Part shown: piece by piece, positions 36,241 to 48,001 of the stretch
How the letters are laid out: every line of letters starts with the position of its first letter
How positions within the stretch are numbered: position 1 is the stretch's first letter
NCBI GenBank assembly: GCA_036971475.1
Contig: JBAIZL010000002.1
Coordinates: forward strand, 337,149,731-337,213,730
Reading direction: 5' to 3'
Origin: Prosapia bicincta
Lineage: Eukaryota; Arthropoda; Insecta; Hemiptera; Cercopidae
Length of the DNA: 64,000 nt
The notes under the pieces: generated by a model
The model's input: the letters and a program-made list of their open reading frames with translations, nothing else
Told to the model about the DNA's origin: nothing
The model's database searches: none
Program-made: the position numbers and the translations under genes

Positions 36241-37440
36241 CTTGTCGGCACTTTTTTTACTTTTCGGCCTTTTTTCTAGTTATTCTTTACTAAAATTTCG
36301 TTTCACTCTTGTTCCCTCCATCTTCTTCCGTACACCCCGGGCGGATATCTTTCCATCCATGTTTTAAATCAGGTACAGACTATAAATTTATTGCAGGTTA
36401 GTTTTGTAAATGCTGTTAAACTTCAGTAGCCTCAGGTCTGTTCTATTTAGTTTGCTAACATGTTCAATTACGTTTTGTTACAAACCCATTTTGCAAACGG
36501 CGTAGTTCCGTTCCCCGGGATGTACGTGTGCGTGCACGGACGCGGGTTGGTTACATCCCATAAATTTTGATGAAATGGCCGAAAATTTGCCGATCCTAGG
36601 CCGGCGGTTAAAGCAAGCAGAATTTGAATGGCTCTGGTGGCAGCTAAATCAAAATAAACAATTGTAATATAATTTTCTGCCATTACATTTATTCTAACTT
36701 ATACTAAACAGAAATTTATCACAATCTAAATACCTTTACAATCATACTACTTTCTTTTTTTAATTTTTGTATACGTTAATTTTTACATACTTCTCTATAG
36801 CTACTGTATCGCCTAAACCGATACTAAATTGTATTAGGCACTTGAAATGTTTCCGTGTATCAAAGTAAATAAAATCAAAAGTACAATGTGATCCAGTTGC
36901 ATGGTGAAGTGAAAAACACCAAACTAAAACACGTGTTGAGTTCTCTTTTCTAATGTTCAACTGGAGGTCGTGGTTGGGCCTTCGGTGTAAAAAGTATTTG
37001 GTTTACGCTACAGCTCCGACACAGATGGCGAAAAAATCAAATCGTTTATTTGTACTGTAAGTGTGTCATTTTCGAATTGTTTTACTCTAAATTAGCTAAG
37101 AAAGTTTCTTTCATTTTGCGGCGCTCATGAGGCGCAAATGGGGAAGAGGAAGATCACGACTCAGCACCAGATAATTAGCCTACCACTGCTAGACTTATTC
37201 CTGAGGACGGTCCTAAAGTAGGAAATGAGGGGAATATAGTCTTACTTCTATGTTGTGTTGGCTCTGATATCTCCTCTAAGGTTGTATATTTGTATTTCCC
37301 ATTTTAATTTATTATTCTGTAAAGTTTCTTAAGCCATACGCTTTTTAAATGTTTTGAAAATATTTTCTCACGAACGGAGATTATCCAAAATATTTTCTAT
37401 AGAGTTTTCATAATGACAATCTCAATTAAAAATTTGAATG
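36241..37440. other. Spacer, nothing supportable
   Basis: Open frames at 36468-36683 and 36760-36960 (minus) have no recognisable motif or splice context. A locally GC-richer patch lies at 36500-36640. Confidence 0.35.
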
Positions 37441-37463
37441 ATGAGTTTCGTAATTGACCTTAA

Positions 37464-37466
<3 letters not shown>

Positions 37467-37511
<45 letters not shown>
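37467..37511. repeat. (TA)n microsatellite
   Basis: An uninterrupted TA run of about 45 bp, just before the repeated segment at 37520. Confidence 0.95.
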
Positions 37512-37514
<3 letters not shown>

Positions 37515-37519
37515 CCCAA

Positions 37520-38095
37520 TGTATATATGCAGCTTATGGACGCTTATACCGCTGAAAAGAAGGTAGTGGGATTTGCAGAACTTGCTTAACATATTCTCAG
37601 GATGGTTCATGTGTAGATCCATCCACAGGATTTAGCCGCAGAGGCAGTTTAGGATGCTTCAAACACCCATGTAAGTATGTATGTGTATGTATGTATGCAT
37701 ATATCTTATGAAGGCCTAAACTGCTGAAAAGAAGTTAATGAAATTTGGAGGGATTGTTTAACATTTTCTCAGGTTGGTTAGAGTGAAAGTTGGTGCAGAT
37801 CTAAACCCACGATTTCTCCCCAGAGGCCTTGGATTGTTCAGGGTACAACTTTCCATAAGTCTAATGTTAAAATATATATTTGCATAGCCTACTAGCGTTA
37901 CTCAATTAATTTCCAAACTTATAAAAGTTATATAAAAATAAAAATTCATTGTTTTAAATTGCAAAATTCTATGTACAGTTATAAATATGTTTGATTTGTT
38001 TTCCTTATTGGAAAATAATTAATAATTTTTTTATTTTCCATTATAAAATTATGATTTCGGGCGCTGCAACGCGCGCCGGGTAGTGCTAGTATAGT
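37520..38095. repeat. Unclassified interspersed repeat with internal duplication and GC-rich tail
   Basis: About 37530-37660 and 37705-37850 are related: CCGCTGAAAAGAAGGTAGTG against CTGCTGAAAAGAAGTTAATG, then TTAACATATTCTCAGG against TTAACATTTTCTCAGG, and GATCC...CAGAGGC. The region ends near 38090 with CGCGCCGGGTAGTGCTAGTA, a style of 3' tail common in arthropod interspersed repeats. The family is not determined. Confidence 0.5.
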
Positions 38096-38670
38096 ATAAA
38101 GCGAACTTATAAACACATTTCGTGGACAGTTGAGGACGTTAGTAGAAAGTACAAAATAGATAAAGACATTCTAAAGTTTCTGTCTTCGCCGCGAGCTACA
38201 GGATTTGTCGGGTAACTTCAAGTGATAATACAAGATTGGGGTATTATGCTCCATATTCGAAAAATCTTTTTTCAATCCTTTCATATACTATGAGCTTTTG
38301 TTTTTTTGAGGCAATGCAATAATAAATTGAAATAAAAATAGTATCACATACAATTTACAAAAATTGATGTCTCACCTAGGTGGCACATACCTCCTAGGGA
38401 GGAACAATAGTTTTGCAGGTACTCTACAGGCAAGCCTAGGTTCTAATACAGACTCAATGACCCCTTTCTATTCTTTATGATTTTATGTAATAGGTTATGT
38501 TGTTCGATCAATAACTTGTTTTGGCACATAATGATAAACTATCATAAATATACCATCTGCTTAAAATAATTTATAATCATTTAGAGATTAAATTAAAATA
38601 ATATATAACTGGCAAAAACATAACTAAATTTATTGTTGTATTTTATTGAATGATTTTGGCAGTTCCTTAC

Positions 38671-38783
38671 CTGAAATGACCCTGTTCTTCAGAAGATTTG
38701 GATAAGGTTGTGTCGAAAAGTGAAATTTGGAAGATTGGTCAAGACGAAGAACTTGAAGGCGGGAAGACTTTCATTTCAGCAAC
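38671..38783 (-). CDS. Weak candidate terminal exon
   Basis: On the minus strand the acceptor TTTCCTTTCACAG precedes GTTGCTGAAATG, and the segment ends CATTTCAG before GTAAGG. All three frames stop inside; the longest reads VAEMKVFPPSSSSS and then stops. It would join in phase to the candidate exon at 40537-40580. Splice-site quality is good, but coding evidence is slight, so an untranslated or chance exon is possible. Confidence 0.25.
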
Positions 38784-39099
38784 CTGTGAAAGGAAATAAT
38801 TCTTTAAAATACATTTTAATATGATTTATCAGTTTTTTTATACATCAATTTTCTTTTTATAATGTTTTTAACCGAAAAGGAGGAGGTTTTGAATTCGATC
38901 CGTAAGTTTTTTACTCGATAACTTGGGAAGTATTTAACCGATCAAAGTGATTTTGCTTACACATGAAAGAGGAAACCTTCCCTGTGGTTCCATTATAGTT
39001 ACATGCAAATCCGTCTGATTTGGGAACAATAATTCGCCATTTCAAATGTAAAAGAAAAACATGTTATTATTTTTTTTTTAAATAACGATTATACATGTT

Positions 39100-39138
<39 letters not shown>

Positions 39139-39356
39139 TTATAATAAAATGATCGTCTCGATGATTTTTTTTAATGTAAAACAGGATTTAGTAAAACATA
39201 ATAACAGTATTTACTAAAAAAAGTAAATGCAAAAGCTAAACTTTATGTTTGTAAACAATTGACGCACAAAGTATAAGTGTTTTCATTCTCAATACGCTGT
39301 AGTAGGTAGTTCTTATCACCATTATACATTTAAAGCACAAGCAAGGTGAAATTTTA

Positions 39357-39572
39357 GTTCGACTACTCACTGAACTGAACAAATTAGACAACTCACTGAA
39401 CTAATAAGTTTAGACGACTCACTCAACTGATCTTGTCAGACCACTCACTTAACTAATTAGATTAGACGACACATTGAACTGATCAGTTAAGTCGGCTCAC
39501 TGAAGTAATCAGTTTAGACGACTCGCTCAACTGAACAGTTTAGACGACACACAAAACTAATCAGTTTAGATA
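39357..39572. repeat. ~30-bp minisatellite, about seven units
   Basis: Degenerate units of the form GACGACTCACTGAACTGAT followed by CAGTTTA repeat across the segment. Confidence 0.8.
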
Positions 39573-40536
39573 AACCCATCAGTAATACTCAGTCATGATG
39601 AAGAATTTCTTATTGAAACTTGTTTGAGGAAGAAATTATCGAATACGAGTTGCTGTTCGTTGTTTTTAATTACCGGTTCTCACAATTTTTGTATATTTTT
39701 GTATAATATGAGCGATAACCGCTAGAAGCTCAGGGAAACCGTACACCGACGGTAAGGTATTGCTTATGTTCGCTCTTCTGGTGTGAACAATGCATCAAGC
39801 CAAGGAATTCCTTGCAGCAAGAGGACAGATCCACCTGTGTTGATTAAAGAACGTACTCTGCAAAGATCAGTTGTACACGCTATTCAGCTGAATTTTTTCT
39901 CTGTTAGATAACCACAGGATGTTATACGCTAAGTCACTGTACACTATACATGGGTGTATCAGACTATGAAAGTTTTGTCTTTTGTAAGGAGTGGAGTAAC
40001 GAGATTCCCCTTGACTGAATTTCCTTGTGAATGAGTTCAGAATTGGTTGCTGGCAAAACAATCATAGCTTTAGGTTCTGTCCCTTACAATAACTAACTTA
40101 CACAATCTGTTGCACACACTAAGTAACTGAACGCTATACATGGATGTACGAACTATCATGGATGGGCAAGAAGAAACACTAACGAGAATAGTTTCGCGCA
40201 GATACGGAAGTGCAACATACAGTAATTATACTAACAACAAATTATTGCAAAATATTAGTTTATTTTTTCAACACAGTACTTTCAAAAACTTACAAAGAGT
40301 AAATTGCCGAATGAATTCAACGTAACCATACAGCTAAGCGTAGATAAGAAAAGTTCAAACACTACGGACCCAACGCTTTCCCTAGCAAAGAATTGATAAC
40401 AAGGCACATGGCATTGGATGGATAAGCTCAAAACTCAACATAACTGCTACGACTGACAAATCTACCGCACTCTAGCAACGCTAAAACAGAACTGAAGATT
40501 ATATTTACTTAGAGTATATATTGAATTTGTGCTTAC

Positions 40537-40580
40537 CTCCACCAGAAGCCGTTCCAAACCTCGAAGCCAGGACCTGGTTT
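40537..40580 (-). CDS. Weak candidate 44-bp exon
   Basis: On the minus strand a very good acceptor (polypyrimidine tract TTTCTATTTTCTTTTTTTCAG) and a donor GTAAGC bound 44 bp. One frame reads TRSWLRGLERLLVE, a plausible amphipathic helix. Joined directly to the exon at 41269-41508 it would create TAA across the junction (T plus AA), so either that splice does not happen, another exon intervenes, or the joint is a stop. Confidence 0.35.
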
Positions 40581-41268
40581 CTGAAAAAAAGAAAATAGAA
40601 ACTGTCTTAAACATTGATCGTAGCGTAATCAATTGAAAACGAAATCCAGATAAATCCATAAATCCGTTTTATTTTTACAGTCTAAATAATAATTTACATA
40701 GAATTTATAAAAAATAATCCATTAATATATTTTTCAGAAATTAAATGCATTTATACGTTACTGATTTATAGATCAGTAGATTTATATCTAGATAAATATA
40801 TGGTCGATTAGATAGTCAACTACATATATAGGCCTATATACAAAGAGAGAGGGAGTTAAAGTTAATTATTTTGAAGTGATTATCTCTTGCAAAATTAAAG
40901 TTCATTTGTGTTGAATCTATTAAGATTTAAAAAACTGAATAATGCACACAAATTAAGCCCTATTTAGAGGTTGGGTTATCCACTCTCAGGCCAAGGAGAG
41001 GAAAATGGTAACCCATCGCTACAAAATTTTGTCGTTCTTTTCAAATAACTGTAATTCCTTTTTAATTTATACTAACTGTAGGCTATCTTGTAATTCAGAA
41101 AGGACTTATAAATAACAATTGACTTATGTAAACAATATAAACACAAATTTTCTTCATAGAACAACATGAAGAATTTAAAGAAACGATCAGGATGATAAAT
41201 AAACATGGGAAGCTGTCCTGCTACACTAATATATATAACGATATTAAGGGCGAACAAAAAATACTTAC

Positions 41269-41508
41269 AAAAGGACAGAGTCCTGCGTAAAACAGGAGCT
41301 CGTAATTTTGGTGGGAAGAGTGCAACATCACTTGCAGACAATAATTTGGATGTGTGTGTGACGCTGTCCCGTCTCTCCTCCTCCTCCTCCTCCTCTTCTT
41401 CCTCGGGAATTGCGTCAAGAATAGGTGTGTACATTAAACTGGGGTGTCCAAAATCATACAACCTTTCCAAATGTAAGATGTAGCTCAAGTAACTTTCATT
41501 GTGAGTCT
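41269..41508 (-). CDS. Host gene exon (third recognised), unidentified product
   Basis: This 240-bp minus-strand exon has the acceptor TTGTTGCCCATTTCAG and the donor GTAAGT. It enters and leaves in phase 1. The 79 whole codons begin THNESYLSYILHLERLYDFG and include DAIP followed by ten Glu residues (a GAG/GAA run at about 41380-41406) and end PPKLRAPVLRRTLSF. The one-base overhang G from the exon at 45944 plus AG here makes Glu, so the frame is continuous. I do not recognise the family. Charge pattern and low complexity suggest a cytoplasmic or regulatory tail. The donor matches the consensus better than any other nearby site. Confidence 0.65.
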
Positions 41509-41762
41509 CTGAAATGGGCAACAAATTAAATAATCCTATGCAATAAATCTACATTTAAAAAACATTATTCTGAGAAATACAATTTATAATGTAAATAACT
41601 CTAATCTTTTGGCATGGGATACAAGTTTAACAAACAGTGTAGCCATAAACCTGTCCATCATGATAGTAATATTTATAGAGGCTATGTAACCATTGTGACA
41701 GGCTGTGGGGTTATAAGGGTTGCCAAAAAATGTAATATGTGGACTTTCGAAAAGACTTTTAA

Positions 41763-43114
41763 CCCTTAACTGACATCATACGTCTCAGAGACGATCGCGA
41801 ATTTTGAAACCCGTGTATCTTCCGCCTACGAATTTTTTGTGCGTCCCCAACCCGTCTACCTTTCAGGTGAGAGGTATAGTTTGTGTAGTGAAGATCCTGT
41901 TTGTTTTTGTCTGCGTTTGCCTTTTCCAAAGCCATTTTAGTGTAGTGCGTCCCATTCTCCCGTCTCTCAGACGTATCGTGTCTGTTAAGTAACATTATTC
42001 GTTCATTCCAAACTTTGTATATAGTGTTTTTAGTGTAAGTGTGTGCTTTTTTACGTTTCTTTTTTAATAAATATGGATTATCAAAACCCTGATAAACCTG
42101 GTCCATCACATGGAAGACCAGTTATGAACTTAGTAACTGTGAATAGTGATGGGTTCAATAACGATCTTGAGAATTTGGTGTATGATATTTTGGAAGGACC
42201 TTCAGAACCTGATGCATACGACAGCGATAGAGATCCAGATTATCAATATGATAGCGAACACGATTCCTAATCAGAACAGGAGGGCGTAGAAAATGATGAT
42301 GTGTACCAAGAGTCGTCTAACGAGCATCCAGGTGTGATAGATTCTTCCAGTATTGACCCCCTGCTTCTAGAAGATGGTTTTTTCTATGGAAAAAAAATAC
42401 GTAACAACACAATTTAAATGGAATAAAGTGCACCAGCCTCTAAATGTTATGTGGACAAACAAAATGATTACTTCGATCAGGAGTAATTTTTCAAAACCTC
42501 AATCTTACTCATCTTATTTGTATATGATAGAGTTGAAAGGTTTCATCGGACTTTTGATATATACGGCTATTTTCAAATGTAGCAACGAGTCAATTGACAG
42601 TTTTTATTATACTGATGGAACAGGTCGAGACATATTTCGTTGTGCAATGTCCAGAAATAGATTTTTATTTTTATTGTTGGCATTACGATTTGACAACCCT
42701 GTTGATCGTGAGGGAAGGAAAGATGAGGATCCTACAGCTGCAGTTTCCAAAATATTTAATAAATTTTCTGAGAACTCCCGACTCCTGGTCCAACGATGTG
42801 CGTTGATGAAATGCTGGTCTCTACGACATTGAAATAGCTTTACATTATCACAAATTACGATGTTTAGATTACAAAAAAAATATTTTAAAGAAAAAACAAT
42901 TTTTCCGGTAAAGAAAATTTTTTTGTTAGTAATATTAAATTATTTTTAATCGATTTTAAGCATCACTTTGTAAAACGCCCTAATATATTAAGATTATGTC
43001 ATTAAAATATGTTTTTAAAAGTGTTTAATGATTACTAATTCCAAAATACATAATGGTGTCTGTCAGACGTATGGTGTTTGTTAAGTAATGTTTTAACATG
43101 GTGTTAGTTAAGGG
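41763..43114 (+). mobile_element. piggyBac-like element, internally deleted, with TTAA target duplications
   Basis: TTAA at 41759-41762 and 43115-43118 flanks CCCTTAACTGACATCA on the left and the reverse complement of CCCTTAACTAACACCA on the right (2 mismatches in 16). CCC ends plus TTAA duplications are diagnostic of piggyBac elements. The subterminal motif TCAGACGTAT(C/G)GTGT(C/T)TGTTAAGTAA appears near both ends, about 41967 and 43064, in the same orientation. Total 1352 bp against about 2-3 kb for autonomous relatives. It lies in an intron of the minus-strand host gene. Confidence 0.93.
42073..42836 (+). pseudogene. piggyBac transposase, N-terminal third only, broken
   Basis: Transposase of the DDE_Tnp_1_7 family, which cuts and rejoins at TTAA without leaving footprints. 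The start at 42073 (MDYQNPDKPGPSHGRP) leads into the acidic N-terminal region usual in this family (AYDSDRDPDYQYDSE). A stop at 42268-42270 interrupts it; the same frame then continues to a frameshift in an A8 run near 42391. The next frame has FKWNKVHQPLN, ELKGFIGLLIYTAIFK, TDGTGRDIFRCAMSRNRF and IFNKFSEN. After another frameshift near 42790, CVDEMLV preserves the first catalytic Asp context, then a stop follows. The remaining catalytic core and C-terminal zinc finger are deleted. An ancestral protein of 500-600 residues is usual. Confidence 0.92.
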
Positions 43115-45255
43115 TTAACCATGTCGCAATGACGTTATATATATATGTATATGTATATATACTGTTTTTGCGATAATTTTTAAAATACTGGTGAATAAAG
43201 TTTTGTTTACCAAATCTTTAAATTCTTCTTTTTAATGTATTTCTTAATGGCGACATTTTAGGTAATGCATTCAGTCTAACTTCACTGTCTTTTACAATCG
43301 GTAACTTTTAGGAAAAAACTGGGAAGGGGAGAGAGAGGGAGGGAGAGAGAGAGAGAGAATGAAGGACGCGAGACGCTATAGTTAAAAATAATACAAATGC
43401 TCAAATATCAAAATATGCATTTATTAAAAATTATCTATTTTTCTAGTGTTAAAAAATATATAAAAATGTTAGTAGGCCTAATAAACAAGATTTCTCATTT
43501 TATTCAATCTCCTGTACCTTTCACGCGTATTGCCAAGTCTTATTACATATATTACAATCTCAATAAAACAAAGGTGCAGATTTGTTACTTTAAGTGATCT
43601 TATAAAAGTGCACTTTTTAAATCTGTCAAATTATATTTTCATTTTTTGCAAAAAAATGCATGGGTTTTTGTTTTTAAAATAATGTTGCTGTGAAAAATGG
43701 GTTTGTTAAAACTATTTTTTATATAATCAACAAGACTAGGTAACAAAATCCATCGACTAACAAAATGGTGTCATTTTACACAGATTCCTTTTTAATGTTT
43801 ATACAGTATCGTGCATCCGTGAATCGGCGGTTCTAAAACTCTTAAACTCTGAGAGTTTCGTGACCAATATCACCCAGCGATGAAACGCGGCCACAATTAG
43901 CCATCATAAAGTTTGGGGAAAGACAGAATTTTAATACTTTTGTCTTACTAATTATATATTATTTTAATACTTTCTAAAAATTTAACAATTTGCATCAACA
44001 AAATACTGAAAATAAATGCAATATCATAAACAATTACTTTTTATAATTACATATGTCTCCAAATAAAGGAAGTAAATAGTTAGGTAATTTTTTGTTGTGT
44101 TTCTTATGTAAAAGTTGAAGTTGTGAAAATTTTCATTTCAAACAAGAAAATGCATGAGAAAATGTAAATGGTAAGCTCATATAAACCCCATAAAATAAAT
44201 TTTATAATAAAGAACCAGTTCTTAAAACATGACTGGTGGTCCAAATTATCAAGGAGGCTTTGAATTAAGAGGGAGTCATCTCCAAATAACTTTATTTTGT
44301 GGCTTTGACAAAACCTTTTTACACAAATAACAAAATACACATAACTTAGTACGTACATGTATTTAATTATGCGCTGTAATCAAAATCTATTATTGTAGTC
44401 TAATAATTCCTCTCAAAAGTTAACTAAGAGAGGAGAATGAAAGATTATGAATCATATACCCGTATATTTAAGTTAGGGAAAGAATTAGGAACTCTTAAAA
44501 CACCTTTTAATCCTATGGTCACTAAATTTAACTAATATCTTGAGATAATTTGTGAAATTAGTTCTGTTGAGTACAGCTGCTTTCAAATAATTAAATAATA
44601 TGTTTAAATCAATCTCTTTTATTTAAATTAGGATGTTTCAGTTTTCGAAGAAATTATAAGGTAATAGGTGTATGTAGATAACAATTATCTAAAACTCATA
44701 TCAAAGTAATTCCTGTGATAACCAAAATAAAAATTATTCTACAATTTTTCTAACTAGAAATGAGAAAATAATCATGTAACATTATTAAATTTATTTAATT
44801 AAATTTCTATATTCAATAATACAAATGGTTTTCTGTCAAAGAAAAGGGTTGCAAAGATTAAAAAAAGTTATACCCCAGAGTATAAATATAAATAAATAAG
44901 CTGCAGATTAACTTGGTCGTGTTTACATAAATATCAAGGATTTGTTCCACTGGAAGATACTTTTGAACACACCACAGGAATTGGAAAAATTAGGTTTGAA
45001 TTAATTTTAACCAGGCCAGACTTGAACCTTCCAAGCAATTATCAATTGTCATCAGTCCTCCAAAGTCTGATTAATTATGTTACCAAACTCCTCGAGTAGC
45101 TGGTTTCTGATAGGGTCTAGGTATGTATAAGACACACCATCACAACATACCCAATACACAGACGTTTTATATAAAATATTATTAAACGTTAGAGGGGTCG
45201 AAATAAAGTTGGAGGTGGTTGGGTGACTGCAGGAGGCTGTAAGGAGGGGCAGTGT

Positions 45256-45385
<130 letters not shown>

Positions 45386-45943
45386 TTCAGGGTAAAATCG
45401 AAATCATGGATCATAAAAATTAGCTGAAGAAAAAAAGGACAGCCAGTTTTTTGAGAAACCATTTTAGTTTAAGTATTTTAGAAATTTACATTTAATACGA
45501 CATAGGAAGAAACAAGAAACCAGTAGAACAGGAGGAAAGCAGATCTGGTAAATGTTTCTCTAATAATATATATTATATCTCAGATGTGTATCGTAAACAT
45601 GCATATTTAAAAGTGTAATCTAAGAAGAAACTAATCTCATAATAACTACAATGCTATTGAAAAAATAACAATGGATAATACCAAGACAGTGAATAAATAT
45701 TTTCATTCTGAAGTAAAAGTTACTAAAGAAAAGGTGTAAGAGTATGGATCAGGCCCAAAATTATATGGAGATGGCAAACTATATTCGAAATGAAATGGTA
45801 ATGCGTTATCATATTACATTAGAAAGAGGGGGTGATGGATTTTATACCAATGCCGAGAAACTCATTTCTGTGACTAATATCAATTTAGCAGAGTAGCTTA
45901 TGAAGCGTAATTATATATGATTGAGGTTTGGTAATCTACTTAC

Positions 45944-46036
45944 CGTAGTATCGGATGTGAGGTCCTGGTGTAGCGTCAGTGTGTGTAGCAACATCTGGTG
46001 TAGGAACGTCGTGTTCGTCAAAGTCAACTTCCTTCA
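45944..46036 (-). CDS. Host gene exon (second recognised), unidentified product
   Basis: A 93-bp minus-strand exon with acceptor CATGTTTTAG and donor GTAAGT, phase 1 on both sides. It supplies TG to complete Val with the preceding exon, then 30 codons beginning KEVDFDEHDVPTPDVATHTD and ending GPHIRYY, and a last G that becomes Glu with the next exon. It is acidic and Pro/Thr-rich with no known domain recognised. The uninterrupted frame, matching phases and good splice sites on both sides make this better than a chance open stretch. Confidence 0.65.
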
Positions 46037-46518
46037 CTAAAACATGTTAACCATTTTAATTATATTTCTTTAGACACGTTATGCTTCAAATAGGTCCAAT
46101 GTGTGTTACGAATACATAATAACCTAACTTTTATTTCCCAGAGGTAAACGTCTTTTTAGAGTTGATTTGTAGACACAATTTATTAAATTCAAAGATCCAA
46201 CACAAATAAGACCATATATAAATGTAGACCTACAGTATTTTAAAATTAGTATGCATGCTTTGGTTCTGATTTTTCGTTTAATTTTATTTATTTTATACAT
46301 CGAAATAAAAGTACAGGGAGATCGACCTGCAAGAATTTCGGAATGGCTAGGAACTATTGAAAAGGCGGCCTAAATGTTGGAAATGTTTTCACAAGAACAA
46401 GACGTGAAAAGGACGTATATAGCCTCTGAACACGCTTTAAAACTATATAATTGAAAACTTATGCTTTAGTACAAATACTAGAATAGTTAAGTTCAAGATA
46501 AAAGTTTAAGAGCCTTAC

Positions 46519-46557
46519 CTTCTTCTTCCTTCTTCTTGGCGCAGAAGCAGCACGTGA
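46519..46557 (-). CDS. Host gene exon (first recognised), Cys-rich basic microexon
   Basis: A 39-bp minus-strand exon bounded by a strong acceptor (CTTCTCTTGTTGTTACAG) and donor GTAAGG. The reading TCCFCAKKKEEE, with one leading and one trailing partial codon, links in frame to the exon at 45944. A CCFC cluster followed by basic and then acidic residues resembles a juxtamembrane, possibly palmitoylated segment just inside a transmembrane helix, which would make the rest a cytoplasmic tail. That is inference: no transmembrane exon was found upstream in the window. Confidence 0.6.
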
Positions 46558-47185
46558 CTGTAACAACAAGAGAAGGAATTATTATAATAAAGCTGCAACT
46601 TTACAAGTTATACAATATCAGCTGTCAGTTAAACAATATCAGCTGTCAGTTAAACAATGGTTGCATGGATTGTATTTATATTTTGCTCAATTTTACGTTA
46701 CTAACAGAAACATTACAGAGACAAAGAAGGGAAAACCAGGGAGATATTGAATACTCTCTTTGCACTGCTTTGTTCTTACTTCATTGATAGTTTACAGATA
46801 TAACCGTAATTGTTTATGATAAATTTCTATTAGTTTGCTGGCGTTATAGTCAAGGTATGTATATACAAGTTCTGTCACGAAAACTTTCTTCTGTAGCCGA
46901 TCGTATCCGAACAGAATGTTACAAACATTCAAAATAATCTCCCCCCTCTTTTACTTTAAAGCTTAAGGACATTTCTAAGGCGTTTGGCCTAAGACGAATT
47001 CCATTTTGTACAAAAATAAGAGAATGATTTGGAACTCATTGAAAAAAGTAACACAAATTAAATATTACTTTAATTTGTACTAAAGAACAAATTACTTTAG
47101 TAATTAATATACCTACTTATTACTAAAGTAGTACTACAATAATTAAACTCAGAAGAAGAAACATAAAAGGAAATAATAAAATGAC

Positions 47186-47238
<53 letters not shown>

Positions 47239-47445
47239 GAGGGAGATGAGAGAGATTAAATACTATTAAGCATATCTGAAGAAAATAGAATATTTATCAT
47301 TAACTTAACAATAAAATAGTTATTTGAACTATAACGTAACATTTACAAGATTATACCAAACCTCCTAATTCCTAACAAAACCCGACTCTAATAGGCTTTT
47401 GTATGTTAGGTAAGAGGGAGTGAAGACTATTTGTAAGGTTATATA
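46558..47445. other. Likely upstream intron sequence, (TA)n-(GA)n microsatellite inside
   Basis: Lies 5' of the first recognised exon on the minus strand. A (TA)n-(GA)n compound tract is at 47189-47245. A duplicated AACAATATCAGCTGTCAGTT occurs near 46611-46655. No further exon could be supported. Confidence 0.4.
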
Positions 47446-48001
47446 CAGGGTTATCATAAAAGAATGGTGCTGTTTCGAACATGATTTAAAGAAAACCCTA
47501 ATTACTTACAGTTACTGTTGTTTAATCATCTAATTTGTCGTCTCAAACAGTTGTTTTTACATAACTAATAAATTTCAATATGTGCGCGTTTAGTCTCTCA
47601 ACCAATGCTCAAACGATACTTAACTTCTCTCCAAACATTCGTTAACATTTCTTCGGTTATGGTTGTCATTGCTTTAGTAATCCTGTTTTTAAGTGGTTCA
47701 GGATTCAAGGAATTCTTCGTGAATAAACAACGCTTTTGATGTGCCCCCACAAGAAAAAAATCACAAGGTTTCTGATTTGGGCTCCTTGGAGGTCACAGTA
47801 TAGGTTCTTGCCGGCCCATCCATCGATCTCCAAATTCTTCGTTCAAACCGTCCGCGACCAATGAACTGAAGTGTGGGGAAGCACCATCTTGTTGGAAATG
47901 AAGTTGATGAATGTTTTTGAGTTCATCTAACTAAGGAAATCAATATTCCCTACAATCTTCCTATGAATTACTGACCGCACCATTCTTTTATGGTAATCCC
48001 G
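47446..48001 (-). mobile_element. Internally deleted Tc1/mariner-like DDE transposon
   Basis: CAGGGTTATCATAAAAGAAT (from 47446) is the inverse of ATTCTTTTATGGTAATCCC (ending near 48000). The terminal inverted repeats are about 24 bp with 3-4 differences. Between them only the 3' part of a transposase remains, so the 5' half of the gene was deleted. Confidence 0.75.
47565..47934 (-). pseudogene. DDE transposase C-terminal fragment
   Basis: The minus-strand reading has LHFQQDGASPHF, where the Asp of QQDGA is a catalytic residue of DDE_3-type transposases, then DRWMGRQEPI, a TGA where relatives have Trp, and PPRSPNQKPCDFFLVG, which in relatives reads RSPDLTPLDFFLWG. The third catalytic Asp is therefore replaced by Asn. 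A further stop follows RLSIG. The wording is typical of transposases common in insect genomes. N-terminal DNA-binding domains are absent. Non-functional. Confidence 0.85.

Noticed and set aside
36468..36683. Minus-strand frame in a GC-richer patch considered as an exon
   Set aside because: No acceptor or donor in matching phase and no recognisable protein motif.
43800..43900. GGCGGTTCTAAAACTCTTAA resembling hAT terminal CAGNGGTTCTCAAACT
   Set aside because: No inverted partner or 8-bp duplication was found within a reasonable distance.
44930..45190. Minus-strand coding-like stretch LDPIRNQLLEEFGNIINQTLED considered as a transposon C-terminus
   Set aside because: Too short and with no second motif. 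I could not tie it to any family.
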